Source: Chloroflexota bacterium | GTDB lineage: Bacteria > Chloroflexota > Anaerolineae > Aggregatilineales > Phototrophicaceae | DNA: 64,000 nt | Reading direction: 5' to 3' | NCBI GenBank assembly: GCA_016223085.1 | Contig: JACRPS010000004.1 | Coordinates: forward strand, 62,001-126,000 | Shown here: positions 24,933 to 33,904 of the stretch, in pieces | Numbering within the stretch: position 1 is the first letter of the stretch | Layout of the letters: every line of letters starts with the position of its first letter | Notes under the pieces: model-generated | The model's input: the letters and a program-made list of their open reading frames with translations, nothing else | The model's database searches: none | Told to the model about the DNA's origin: nothing | Translations under genes and position numbers: made by a program

Positions 24933-27152
24933 TCAGGCGTGAGCGACATCCAGCGCATGCAGCGCCAGCAGCAGGTATTCCTGCCGTCCCACCCCACAGT
25001 CGGTCAGGCGGTCGGCGCACTCGTTGAGTACGGCGCGCGCGCTGACCGGCACTACCTCCGCCGGTAGCAGCCGGATAATCTGCACCAGGAGCGCCACACC
25101 CTGCTCAAAGTCTTCCCTCGCAAACACGTGCGCGTTTTCCTGCAATAGCGTCTGCACCTCCAACGGCACCACCCCATTCAGGTGTTTGTACGTCGCCATC
25201 AGGGCCTGCGAGATCGCCGTGCCCTTGTCCTGCCGCATGTGCCGCAGTAGCCGGATGAACGGGTGTTCCTGTCCAATGACTCGGGCGACGGCCAGCGCCA
25301 GTTCCAGGCGCGCGCCTTCATTTTCCGTCTTTTTCAGGATATCCAGCAGCGTGGGGATCGCCGCCTCCGCTTTCAGGTTGCCCAGCGCGGACGAATACGC
25401 GATGCGTAGCCCTTTGTCGGTTTCCGTTTGCAACCGTTCGATCAAAACCGGCACCACACTCTGGTCGCCCAGCGTCCCAAGTGCCCTGGCGCAGTGGGCG
25501 CGAATCGAGCGGTACTCGGAGTCCAGCCCATGCCGAAGCGAGGTGCGCGCCTGTTCATCACCCATCCGCCCCAACGCCCAGGCCGCCACGACGCTTAACG
25601 ACAGTTCCGTCCCGTCCAGAATATGGCAGAGCGCATCTACCAGCCGGGGGTCGGAATCCATCCTGGCAATCGAGATAATCGCCTCGAAACGCACGTTGAA
25701 GCGTGGATCGCGCAGCGCCTCCAGCAGTTCGTCTACGGTCAGTGGGCTTTTGGTCTGCCCCATGCGCTCGGTCATCACGACCGTTGAGCGCTCATCCTTG
25801 GCGCGGTAGTAGCGGAAAACCGACTCCAGCGCCAGAATCGGATTGCCGTGAATAAACATACCGGCGAACTCACCAACACTGACCGGGCTGTCGGCCTGAA
25901 CGCGGCGGAAAATCAGCGCGCTCACCGCAGTCAGGATGAGACCAAACACAAACAGTGGGAAAAACGGGTCAATCGTGAAGATCAGGAATTGGCCGGAGAG
26001 GCCAGCGGTAAGATCGAGTACGCTACCACCGGCAACCTGGCTCAAACCGCCGATTAAGCCCATCAGCGCGTAATACACTGACATATATTCGGTCTTTTTC
26101 TCGCCGGGCACGACCTTCACGTACAGCAGCCGACCGGAGCCAATCGCCCAGGCGATGTCGGCGCCGCCGTTCACGGCAGACACCGCCAGCGCCACCGGCA
26201 GGCTCAACGCCGATTCGCGCGGCATGAGCAGCCACGCCAGCGGCATCAGGATTTTAAGGTACAGGCCGGAAAGCAGCAGGGGCTTGCTGCCGTACCGGTC
26301 GGCTGCCCAGCCAACCAGATAGGTCGCGGCCAAACCGCCGAGGGTCGCTGCGATATTCAGCAGCACCACCTGGCTGTCGCTTAAACCGACCTCGCGGCTC
26401 ATAAACAGCGGCAGGAACGACCCCATCGGCGTTGACCCGATCACCAGCACGCTTAAACCGATGACGTACATCAGGAAGTTCCGGTCACGCAGCACCTTCA
26501 GTAAGTTGCCATAGGACACCTGCACCGCGCGGGTGGGCGCGCCGCCGGGAATGTGGGTCGCCGACCAGACACCGATCAGGCCGAAGACCAGCCCGACCGC
26601 AAACAGCAGCAGAAAGCGGTCAATGCCCGCCGACAGTCCCAGCACGAAGCTGCCAAACGCCAGCGAAGCGATGCCGGTCAGCCGCATCATGATGTCGTTG
26701 AGCGCGGAATAGCGGCCTCGTACCGAATTCGGAATGAACTCGTGTGCCCAGGGATACATGCCGGTTTCGCCAATCGCACGGCACAACGCAAATCCACCGA
26801 TAATAAACGCGATGTAAGCCGTCAACGCTGCCGGGCCAAACTGCGACAGCACCCAGGGCACCAGCAGCAGGCCAGCGGCAAAAATCTTCCGAACGCCCCA
26901 GAAGGTGACAAACGTCCGTTTATAGCCAAAGCGCGGCACAACCGGCGCGATCACCAGGGCGATCAGGCCGGTGAACGGCACCAGCGACAGCAGAAAACCG
27001 ATCTCGGTATTGTTGAGCTTCAGCTCGCTGAGGAACAGGATAAACGCCGGACCAAAAAATGTCAGGACGCCAAAAACGTTGTTGGCCGCGTATAAGGCGA
27101 TATACCAGGGTAAACGTCGGATTTTTTCCGCATTGGTCAGTTCTTGACTCAT
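24933..27152 (-). CDS. MFS transporter fused to C-terminal HEAT repeats
   Basis: Protein of 739 aa. The first about 430 residues are a 12-helix major facilitator (NAEKIRRLPWYIALYAANNVFGV, then GFALCRAIGETGMYPWAHE). The last about 290 residues contain HEAT-like helical repeats (TVDELLEALRDPRFNVRFEA; RSIRAHCARALGTLGDQSVV; GLRIAYSSALGNLKAEAAIP), probably cytoplasmic. A HEAT domain on an MFS transporter is unusual and could dock a partner. The start at 27152 (MSQELTNAEK) is preferred to an upstream ATG at 27251, which would add an unlikely extension. The substrate is unknown. Confidence 0.85.
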   Translation of the reverse strand: MSQELTNAEKIRRLPWYIALYAANNVFGVLTFFGPAFILFLSELKLNNTEIGFLLSLVPFTGLIALVIAPVVPRFGYKRTFVTFWGVRKIFAAGLLLVPWVLSQFGPAALTAYIAFIIGGFALCRAIGETGMYPWAHEFIPNSVRGRYSALNDIMMRLTGIASLAFGSFVLGLSAGIDRFLLLFAVGLVFGLIGVWSATHIPGGAPTRAVQVSYGNLLKVLRDRNFLMYVIGLSVLVIGSTPMGSFLPLFMSREVGLSDSQVVLLNIAATLGGLAATYLVGWAADRYGSKPLLLSGLYLKILMPLAWLLMPRESALSLPVALAVSAVNGGADIAWAIGSGRLLYVKVVPGEKKTEYMSVYYALMGLIGGLSQVAGGSVLDLTAGLSGQFLIFTIDPFFPLFVFGLILTAVSALIFRRVQADSPVSVGEFAGMFIHGNPILALESVFRYYRAKDERSTVVMTERMGQTKSPLTVDELLEALRDPRFNVRFEAIISIARMDSDPRLVDALCHILDGTELSLSVVAAWALGRMGDEQARTSLRHGLDSEYRSIRAHCARALGTLGDQSVVPVLIERLQTETDKGLRIAYSSALGNLKAEAAIPTLLDILKKTENEGARLELALAVARVIGQEHPFIRLLRHMRQDKGTAISQALMATYKHLNGVVPLEVQTLLQENAHVFAREDFEQGVALLVQIIRLLPAEVVPVSARAVLNECADRLTDCGVGRQEYLLLALHALDVAHA

Positions 27153-27242
27153 CGGGGAATCTGCTTTGTTTACTGAAGACCAATCACCACACACAAGGGT
27201 ATTGTAACGCGCTGCGGCAGGCAATGGTACGAATGCCGGACT

Positions 27243-27258
27243 CTGTCCCACTGGACAG
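27243..27258. promoter_or_regulatory. Small inverted repeat upstream of MFS-HEAT gene
   Basis: CTGTCC-CACT-GGACAG, perfect 6-bp arms, about 90 bases upstream of the minus-strand MFS start; a second repeat TGAAAGT-N8-ACTTTCA follows at 27268-27289. Either may be an operator or a leader hairpin. Confidence 0.3.
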
Positions 27259-27382
27259 CACCGTTAGTGAAAGTCGTAAAAAACTTTCAGCGAGCGTAAC
27301 GTTCACCGGTCAAACACGGTAGAATCTACATAGTTGGGGATAAATTCACAACTATCAGCCATGTTAAATGAAAAGTTAATGT

Positions 27383-27395
27383 TATAATCTATAAT
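27383..27395 (+). promoter_or_regulatory. Tandem -10-like boxes for the secreted SH3 gene
   Basis: Two perfect TATAAT hexamers at 27383-27388 and 27390-27395, about 80 bases upstream of the start at 27471. No good -35 hexamer is visible at the usual distance. Confidence 0.45.
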
Positions 27396-27470
27396 AGGAA
27401 TCAATGGATCAAGAGTATACGGTCGGTAGCGCCGTTTCCAGCTACTGGCAAGAGTTGCAGGATGGGTCTT

Positions 27471-28769
27471 ATGAAACACCTTCGCCTGTTCATCTGGATT
27501 GTTCTCCTGGGCCTCATGGTTTCACCCACGTTTGCCGCGCTTCTCAGCGAGGAGTGCCCGGCGTTGGTCCAGCAGGCTTTGCAAGCCACCGATCAACTGT
27601 GCGATGGTACAGGGCGCAACCAGGCCTGTTACGGCCACGCCCGGCTGGATGCGCAGTTTCACGCTGATGGACCGTCCTTGACCTTCGACCAGCCCGGCGA
27701 TCTGGTGGACGTGACTGCGATTCAGTCGCTGCACCTATCGCCGATGGAGATCGCCACCGGCAACTGGGGCGTGGCACTGATGCGCCTCCAGGCGAATCTG
27801 CCGGCCTCGCAGCCCAACGATGTCACGCTGCTCACCTTCGGCGATGTCAAAATCCAGAACGCGGTAAAGCAGCCAACGCGGTTAACAGTTGTCACAGGCA
27901 GCGATTATGTGAATGTCCGGCTGCTGCCAACCGTGCGCGCCGGTGTGGTGGAATCACTCGCGCCCAACCAGACCGTGACGGCGGTCGAACGGGTGGCGGA
28001 TAATTCCTGGCTGCGGGTGGAAGTCCCGGACAGCGACATTACCGGCTGGGTGAATGCCTCGCTGCTGGTGCCGCAGGGGGATATCAACACCCTGAACGTG
28101 GCCGAACCTCGCCAGCCGTATTACCGACCGATGCAGGCGTTTTACTTCGAAAGTCATGACGACCAATCGGCCTGCCCGGAAGTGCCAACCAGCGGGCTGC
28201 TCATCCAGACGCCGGAAGGTGTGGGGGAAGTCAAGTTGCTGATTAATGAGGTGAATATCCAGCTTGGCTCCACTGTCTTTTTTGAAACGCAGCCAGGTAA
28301 CGTGCTGACTGTATCCACGCTGGAAGGCCATGCCCGCGTCGAGGCACTGGGTGTGGCGCACACGGCTGTCGCTGGTACGACTGTCCAGGTGCAGCTTGAC
28401 GAAACCATGAAACCGGCATCGCCGCCCAGCCTGCCGGCCTCGTACGATGATACCCGGCTGAAGAATCTGCCGGTCGGCCATCTCGACCGTCCGGTAGCAG
28501 TGCATCCTCCGCTCACCGGGCAGGAACTGGCCGAGGTGATTCGCAGCGAGCAGGAAGCGATTTGCTGCGAGCAGAATGAAGGTAATGGCAATTCGCCAAA
28601 TAACAACTGCCCCGGCAACAGTTGTGAAAACAATCCAAACCGCAGCGGTGATAACTGCCCCGGCAACAGTTGCGAAAACAACCCCAACCGCAGCGGTGAC
28701 GACTGTCCCGGCAATAGCTGCGATAATGGCAACAAGGACAAAGATAAGGACAAAGACAAGGATAAGTAA
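27471..28769 (+). CDS. Secreted SH3/FecR-like protein with Cys/Asn repeats
   Basis: Protein of 432 aa with a signal peptide (KHLRLFIWIVLLGLMVSPTFA), a conserved N-terminal module (ECPALVQQALQATDQLC then NQACYGHARLDA), an SH3-like domain (about residues 140-205; YVNVRLLPTVRAGVVESLAP, ending GWVNASLLVP) and a FecR-like beta segment (about 235-310). The C-terminus has two and a half 16-residue repeats of NCPGNSCENNPNRSGD and ends in alternating Lys-Asp. It is a paralogue of the protein at 53067-54557; both sit beside a kinase-STAND-WD40 gene, so it may be the extracellular partner. ATG at 27462 is an alternative start. Confidence 0.82.
   Translation: MKHLRLFIWIVLLGLMVSPTFAALLSEECPALVQQALQATDQLCDGTGRNQACYGHARLDAQFHADGPSLTFDQPGDLVDVTAIQSLHLSPMEIATGNWGVALMRLQANLPASQPNDVTLLTFGDVKIQNAVKQPTRLTVVTGSDYVNVRLLPTVRAGVVESLAPNQTVTAVERVADNSWLRVEVPDSDITGWVNASLLVPQGDINTLNVAEPRQPYYRPMQAFYFESHDDQSACPEVPTSGLLIQTPEGVGEVKLLINEVNIQLGSTVFFETQPGNVLTVSTLEGHARVEALGVAHTAVAGTTVQVQLDETMKPASPPSLPASYDDTRLKNLPVGHLDRPVAVHPPLTGQELAEVIRSEQEAICCEQNEGNGNSPNNNCPGNSCENNPNRSGDNCPGNSCENNPNRSGDDCPGNSCDNGNKDKDKDKDKDK
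28605..28721 (+). repeat. 48-bp tandem coding repeat
   Basis: Two full 48-bp units (28605-28652 and 28653-28700) and a partial third (28701-28721), each coding for a 16-residue unit with two cysteines, (N/D)CPGNSC followed by an Asn-rich stretch. The units differ at synonymous positions, so they are not a very recent duplication. A Lys-Asp tail follows to 28766. Confidence 0.9.
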
Positions 28770-28834
28770 CGACTCTTTTGGGATGCCAGGAAAACAGCCG
28801 CCACCAGCATATGAACCGAGAGGGAAAAATCGGA

Positions 28835-29338
28835 ATGCAGGAGAGTAAACTCTGCATTTTCTGCCTGCACGAAAATGCCTCTGACGCAACCGAGTGTTCC
28901 CAGTGTCATGCACCGTTCCAGACCGACATGCGCACGCCCGTGGTCCCCTCGGAAATCGCCGATCTACTGGCGCTGGATAACGCGGTGAAGGCTTACCAGA
29001 AAACGGTCAGCAAAACCGTCACGCTCCATGTCGTGAGCGAGAAAAACCCGCTCTTTGTCCCGTTTACCGGGCGGGTAATCCTGGGACGCAGTCCGAACGA
29101 AGATGACTCCCAGTTAATTGATCTGAAACCCTTCCGGGCGCATCTGCTGGGGGTATCCCGCCAGCACGCCGCCTTAATGATTACTGACGAGGAATGTCTG
29201 CTCGAAGACCTGAACAGCATGAACGGCACCTGGGTGAATGAAAACCGGCTGTCGCCACACCAGCCAACACCCGTACAGGATGGCGACCTCATCCGGCTGG
29301 GATTACTGCTGATGTTCCTGTCGCGCCGCGCCGGTTGA
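28835..29338 (+). CDS. Zinc-ribbon FHA-domain protein
   Basis: Protein of 167 aa. Residues about 6-25 form a zinc ribbon (CIFCLHENASDATECSQC). Residues about 75-160 are an FHA domain with the phosphothreonine-binding features GRS, SRQHAAL and NGTWVNENRL. FHA domains read Thr phosphorylation, and a Ser/Thr kinase gene lies immediately next to it in convergent orientation, overlapping its last 36 bases. ATG 28835 has GAGGG upstream; ATG 28811 has no ribosome site. It follows the SH3/FecR-like gene by 65 bases, so both are likely co-transcribed. Confidence 0.87.
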   Translation: MQESKLCIFCLHENASDATECSQCHAPFQTDMRTPVVPSEIADLLALDNAVKAYQKTVSKTVTLHVVSEKNPLFVPFTGRVILGRSPNEDDSQLIDLKPFRAHLLGVSRQHAALMITDEECLLEDLNSMNGTWVNENRLSPHQPTPVQDGDLIRLGLLLMFLSRRAG

Positions 29339-32300
29339 TGCTTCGCAGCCGTCCGGGTACACTATCCCCCCCAGATAGGTGTCAACCTCTTGAGCAGTCA
29401 GCCGGCGGTTCGCCAGCGCGCAGGCGCGGTCCCGCCACGACTCCAGAGACACGTCCCAGGCGATTAGCGTCCGGTCGGTGCTGCCGGAAACAACCGTTTG
29501 CCCATCCGGGCTGAACGCCACACCGTTCACCCAATCCGCGTGCCCCACAAAACCCTCACCCAGCGGTCGTCCCGCCGCCAAATCCCACAGGATGACGCGA
29601 TCATCCGCGCCGCCGGACACAAGCCGGCGGCCATCGCTGCTAATCGCCGCGTCCAGCACGGCAGCCGTATGCGCAACCAGCGGCTGCCCCACCGGCTGGC
29701 CGCTGTCCACCTGCCACCGCATGATCGTTCCGTCCCGGCTGGCGGACACCAGTATTTGCCCGTCGGGGGTGAACGCCAGACTGGTGACATAATCGGTATG
29801 CCCCACCAGCGGGCTGCCAAGTGGCTCACGCGTGGCGGCATCCCACAGCAGCACACGGTTATCTCGCCCGCCGGACGCCAGCAACTTCCCATCCGGGCTG
29901 AACGCCACAGTCAGAACACCATCCTCATGTCCAGTCAACGGCGCGCCGAGTGCTGTTCCTGCTTCCACGTCCCACACGATCACCGTGCCATCGTCCGAGC
30001 CGGACGCCAGCAGCCGCCCATCCAGGCTAAAAGCCACGCCAAACACGGCGTTGCTATGCCCGACCAGCGGTTCGCCGCGTGGTTGGCGGGTGTTTACATC
30101 CCATAGCCGCACCGTCTGGTCGGCGCTCGCTGACGCCAGCAAGCGCCCATCGGGGCTGAAAGCCACCTTCGCCACCGGCCCCAGATGGCCTTCCAGTACC
30201 GCTTCAAGGCTGTGCCGCTGTATATCCCACAGCCGCACGGCATTGTCACGGCCATTCCGGTCACCGTCCGCCGACGCTACCAGCGTACCGTCCGGGCTAT
30301 AGGCCACGCTGGAAATCGGCTCACTGTAACCTTCAAAGACCTGCCCCAGCGTCCGGTAAGTCGGCGATACATCCCACAACAGCACCCTGCCATCGTCGGC
30401 GCCGGACACCAGTTGGCTGCCATCCGCGCTGAAGGCCACGCTCCACACCTTATCGGTGTTGCCCCCCAGCGCATCACCCACTGCCGCGCCGGTTGTCGCA
30501 TCCCACAGCCGGATGCTGCGGTCGTTGCTGGCCGTTGCCAGCAGCAGCCCGGATGGGTCGAAGGCGAGACTCGTCACCCAATCCGTGTGATCGGTCGTAA
30601 AGCGGAACAGCGGCTGTCCGGTGGTAACTTCCCATAGGATTATTTCGCGGTCCGCGCCGGACGAGGCGAGGATGCTGCCATCAGGACTGAAGGCCAGCCC
30701 AAATACCCAATTACGATGTTCCGGCTGAAGTTCGGCAGCCGGCTCACCGGTGTCCACCTGCCACAACCGCACCTGGCTGTCCGCACCGCCGGAAGCGAGA
30801 AGCCTGCCATCCGGCGAAAACACCAGCCGGTAGACAATATCGGCGTGTGCCTGCGGCAGTTCACGCAGCAATTCGCCCGACGCCGCATCCCACAGCACAA
30901 TCCCCCCATCGGCGCGCCCGGCGGCCAGCACACGTCCGTCAGGACTCACGGCCAGACTCCACACCGCCGCGCCCGCCTCAAGTGGTTGTCCAATGGCAGC
31001 GCCGGTGCTGGCATCCCACAACCGCACTGTGCCATCCTTGCTACCGGACGCCAACACGTCATTTGCGCCAAACGCAATGCTGTTCACAGCGTCCGTGTGG
31101 CCCTGTAGCGACGGGTAAGTCGGCTGGCCGCTGGCAACGTCCCAAACGATCACGCTGCGATCCCAACCGGCAGAGGCGATCAGATGGCTGTCCGGGCTGA
31201 AGGCTACCTCGCGCGCGCTGGCGCTGTGCCCGTGAAAAAAGCGGCTGAGGTGTGGCCGCGCCTGCAAGCCGGTCAGCAGGCTGTTGCGGGCTTCAAACGT
31301 GTCCGCCGCTGCCAGCGCCTGCACACTCAGCAGCAGCGACAGATCAAGCCGGTCAAGCTGTGTCAACGCGGTGACAGCCAGCGCCCGCGAACCCGATTCC
31401 TGTGCCTGAACATTCGCCCGATTACGTTCGACCAGCGCAAACAGGGCAAACGCCAGCGCAATCATCGAAAACACGGCCAGCGCCACCATTACGTACCGCG
31501 CCCGGCGCGCTGCGCGCTGCCTGGCCGCCAGACTGGCCGCAACATAGGCGTTTTCATCCGGCTTGAGCGCCAGCGACTTCCGCTGAACCAGCGCCTCGAA
31601 CTGCGCCAGCCGTGCCCCGGATGCCAGATAGCTGGAGTCGCGCCCGGCCTTCAGCCACTCGTCGGTCACGGCGGCCAACCGCTGCTCCACGCGCAGATCA
31701 TCACGGCTGGCCTCAATCCAGTCCTTCAACTGCTGCCATTCGCGGATGAGGGCTTCGTGCGCCAGTTCGACCGTCGGCGCGCGCGTGTTCGGTTCGTGGT
31801 CAAACGTCAGCAGGCGGAAGCGGGCGAAGGCTTCCATCACCCGCAGCATCACACCTTTGTCGCTGGCCAGCATCAGCACCTCCTCCTGGAGCGCCCGCCG
31901 CCGCGTGGCTTCCAGACTGTCGCTGATGTTCACCAGTCGCAAAAACAGTTGGCGCGCGGCCTCCTGCGCGGCTGCGTTAAGGCCAGCATAAATTTCGTCA
32001 GCCCGCCGCGCCAGCGCGCCGGAAATGCCACCGATAGCGCGATAGGCTTCAAGCGTGAGCGTGTTGTTCTGCTGCTTCTCGAACAGTTCGGTCAGGGCAT
32101 ATTGCAGCAGCGGCAAAGCGCCCGGCTCCTTATTGAGATCAGCGATAATGGCCGTGATCAACTCCTGCTCAACCGGAATCCCCACCCGTTCCGCCGGACC
32201 GCGAATGGCGTGAGCCAGTTCAATGGCGGACAGCGGCAGCACCACTTCCGTATAGCTTCGCATCAAATCGCCGAAACCGGGATACAGCAGCGGACGGTCG

Positions 32301-33760
32301 TAAAAATCGGCGCGCAGCGTGATAACCAGACGCAGGCGGCTATCCCGGCAGGTCACTGCCGTTTGCAGCGTCTGCAAAAAGTGTGCCCGTTCCGCCTCGG
32401 GGGTGAGCGTAAATACCTCCTCAAACTGGTCAATCAGCAGCAGCAGTTCGCCGTCGGCTTCCGGCAGCACCTGCTGCAAACAGCGGTGCAGGCCATCGTC
32501 GCCGGCGCGTAGCCGCGCGGGCAAATCCGGTAGCGGTTGCGCGGCAATTTTCAGCAGCACGGCCTGAAGCTCATCAAACGGGTGCGCGCCCGGCACGATC
32601 TGTCCAAAAAACCAGCGGTCACTGTCCTCAACAACGCCCTGCCGCAGTGCCGGGATCAAACCGGCGTTTGCCAGGCTGGATTTGCCGCTGCCGCTTGGCC
32701 CGACAATCGCTACAAACCGCCCGCCTACCCCTTCCTGCTCAAACCGCGCAGCCAACTGCTCGACCAGCTTTTCCCGGCCAAAGAAGTCACTGGCATCGGC
32801 TTCCTGAAACGGGCGCAAACCTTTATACGGATTAGTAGGCGGCTGGATATTCAGGTTCACCGTCGCCAGCCGTTCAGTCACAACCGGTGACCCCTGAACC
32901 TCCACTGCTGTCGGAAACAGAATGTTCGTCTCGGCCAGGCCGACCGACTGGCGGAAGTCCACCGCCAGTTCCAGCGGCGACAGATAACGCGCCCGGAACG
33001 ATTTCGCCGTCGCCCGCCAGATCACACGGTTGATACTCTCAGGTAGATCGGGCCGTGCCAGTTGCAGCGGCGGCACGGGTTCCATCAGATGCAGCCGCAT
33101 GATCTCGGTATCGTTCGCGCCGGTGAACGGCAGCCTACCGGTTAACAGTTCGTACAGGACGATGCCGAGGCTGTAAATGTCAGTCTGCGGGGTGATGGTC
33201 TGTCCGAGGATTTGCTCCGGCGGGGTATAAGGCGGCGACCCCAGCCGCAGTTCCTTCTGGTCAAGGCGGGACACGTCAATCAGCTTGATCGCAATGCCGA
33301 AGTCTGCCAGGTAGGCATTCCCCTCGTCATCCAGCAGGATGTTATCGGGCTTCAGATCGCGGTGGACGACGCCCTGCCGGTGCGCCACTGCCAGCGCCGC
33401 CGCGATCTGGTCGAGCACTCTCGCTGTTGTCACCGTATCCAATCCGCCCTGCTGGTTGAGCACCGCCCGCAGGCTGCCGCCGCGCAGCCAGCGCATCACC
33501 AGATAGGCGCCGTCAGGGTCGCGCCAGTAATCGTACAACGGCACGATATGGAAGTGTTCGAGGCGGGCGACCAGTTGGGCTTCCGCTTCAAACCGCCGGA
33601 TAAACTCCGGCTGGCTGGCATACTGCGGCAGAATGATCTTAAAGGCGACCTCGCGCCCAACCAGCACCTGATTGGCGCGATAAACGGCGCCGAAACCGCC
33701 CATATTGATAAGCTCCAGCAGTTCGTAGCCCTTGATCGTTCGACCGCGCAGGTCTTGCAT
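29303..33760 (-). CDS. Membrane Ser/Thr kinase-STAND ATPase-WD40 protein
   Basis: Giant protein of 1485 aa. An N-terminal Hanks-type kinase (residues 12-270) has the Gly loop GGFGAVY, Lys41, HRDLKPDN with Asp135, and DFG at 153-155. A STAND/NACHT-like P-loop domain follows, with the conserved NPYKGLRPFQEADASDFFGRE lead, Walker A GPSGSGKS (354-361) and Walker B LLLLIDQFEE (439-448). A single transmembrane helix (about 756-778) is preceded by Arg-rich sequence, so the C-terminus should be extracytoplasmic. About 843-1455 form 14 WD40 repeats (GH...W(D/E) pattern), enough for two seven-bladed propellers. It is a paralogue of the protein at 48385-52977. Confidence 0.92.
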   Translation of the reverse strand: MQDLRGRTIKGYELLELINMGGFGAVYRANQVLVGREVAFKIILPQYASQPEFIRRFEAEAQLVARLEHFHIVPLYDYWRDPDGAYLVMRWLRGGSLRAVLNQQGGLDTVTTARVLDQIAAALAVAHRQGVVHRDLKPDNILLDDEGNAYLADFGIAIKLIDVSRLDQKELRLGSPPYTPPEQILGQTITPQTDIYSLGIVLYELLTGRLPFTGANDTEIMRLHLMEPVPPLQLARPDLPESINRVIWRATAKSFRARYLSPLELAVDFRQSVGLAETNILFPTAVEVQGSPVVTERLATVNLNIQPPTNPYKGLRPFQEADASDFFGREKLVEQLAARFEQEGVGGRFVAIVGPSGSGKSSLANAGLIPALRQGVVEDSDRWFFGQIVPGAHPFDELQAVLLKIAAQPLPDLPARLRAGDDGLHRCLQQVLPEADGELLLLIDQFEEVFTLTPEAERAHFLQTLQTAVTCRDSRLRLVITLRADFYDRPLLYPGFGDLMRSYTEVVLPLSAIELAHAIRGPAERVGIPVEQELITAIIADLNKEPGALPLLQYALTELFEKQQNNTLTLEAYRAIGGISGALARRADEIYAGLNAAAQEAARQLFLRLVNISDSLEATRRRALQEEVLMLASDKGVMLRVMEAFARFRLLTFDHEPNTRAPTVELAHEALIREWQQLKDWIEASRDDLRVEQRLAAVTDEWLKAGRDSSYLASGARLAQFEALVQRKSLALKPDENAYVAASLAARQRAARRARYVMVALAVFSMIALAFALFALVERNRANVQAQESGSRALAVTALTQLDRLDLSLLLSVQALAAADTFEARNSLLTGLQARPHLSRFFHGHSASAREVAFSPDSHLIASAGWDRSVIVWDVASGQPTYPSLQGHTDAVNSIAFGANDVLASGSKDGTVRLWDASTGAAIGQPLEAGAAVWSLAVSPDGRVLAAGRADGGIVLWDAASGELLRELPQAHADIVYRLVFSPDGRLLASGGADSQVRLWQVDTGEPAAELQPEHRNWVFGLAFSPDGSILASSGADREIILWEVTTGQPLFRFTTDHTDWVTSLAFDPSGLLLATASNDRSIRLWDATTGAAVGDALGGNTDKVWSVAFSADGSQLVSGADDGRVLLWDVSPTYRTLGQVFEGYSEPISSVAYSPDGTLVASADGDRNGRDNAVRLWDIQRHSLEAVLEGHLGPVAKVAFSPDGRLLASASADQTVRLWDVNTRQPRGEPLVGHSNAVFGVAFSLDGRLLASGSDDGTVIVWDVEAGTALGAPLTGHEDGVLTVAFSPDGKLLASGGRDNRVLLWDAATREPLGSPLVGHTDYVTSLAFTPDGQILVSASRDGTIMRWQVDSGQPVGQPLVAHTAAVLDAAISSDGRRLVSGGADDRVILWDLAAGRPLGEGFVGHADWVNGVAFSPDGQTVVSGSTDRTLIAWDVSLESWRDRACALANRRLTAQEVDTYLGGIVYPDGCEASTGAARQEHQQ

Positions 33761-33829
33761 CGTTGCGTTTGCTCCGCCAGGAAAACTGTTATTCAGTATA
33801 TGACAGCAACATCATTGCCGCTACTGCGC

Positions 33830-33858
33830 TTGACAAAGCATTGGACACGGTCTATTCT
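33830..33858 (+). promoter_or_regulatory. Sigma-70 promoter of the TrmB-VIT operon
   Basis: Consensus TTGACA at 33830-33835, a 17-base spacer, and TATTCT at 33853-33858. The start codon lies 47 bases further on. Confidence 0.75.
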
Positions 33859-33871
33859 AAGACTAGTAGTC

Positions 33872-33883
33872 AGTTTTAAAACT
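33872..33883. promoter_or_regulatory. Candidate TrmB operator
   Basis: Perfect 12-bp palindrome AGTTTTAAAACT located 14 bases after the -10 box, between promoter and start codon; flanking AGTAGT (33865-33870) and ACTACT-like bases extend partial symmetry. The position predicts autorepression. Confidence 0.6.
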
Positions 33884-33904
33884 ACTATCGAGAGTTGAAG
33901 ACGA

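Larger units (their letters stand above)
27153..27470. other. Divergent intergenic region with promoter-like signals
   Basis: A 318-bp gap between the MFS-HEAT gene (-) and the secreted SH3 gene (+). It holds two short perfect inverted repeats near the MFS side (CTGTCC/GGACAG at 27243-27258 and TGAAAGT/ACTTTCA at 27268-27289) and AT-rich TATAAT boxes at 27383-27388 and 27390-27395 on the plus side. No small gene is supported. Confidence 0.5.

Noticed and set aside
28605-28721. CRISPR-like array
   Set aside because: The repeats are tandem without spacers, in frame and within a coding region.
31184-32512. 442-aa open frame on the plus strand
   Set aside because: Antisense shadow of the STAND domain of the first kinase; a matching 400-aa shadow lies at the same place (50503-51705) in the second kinase.
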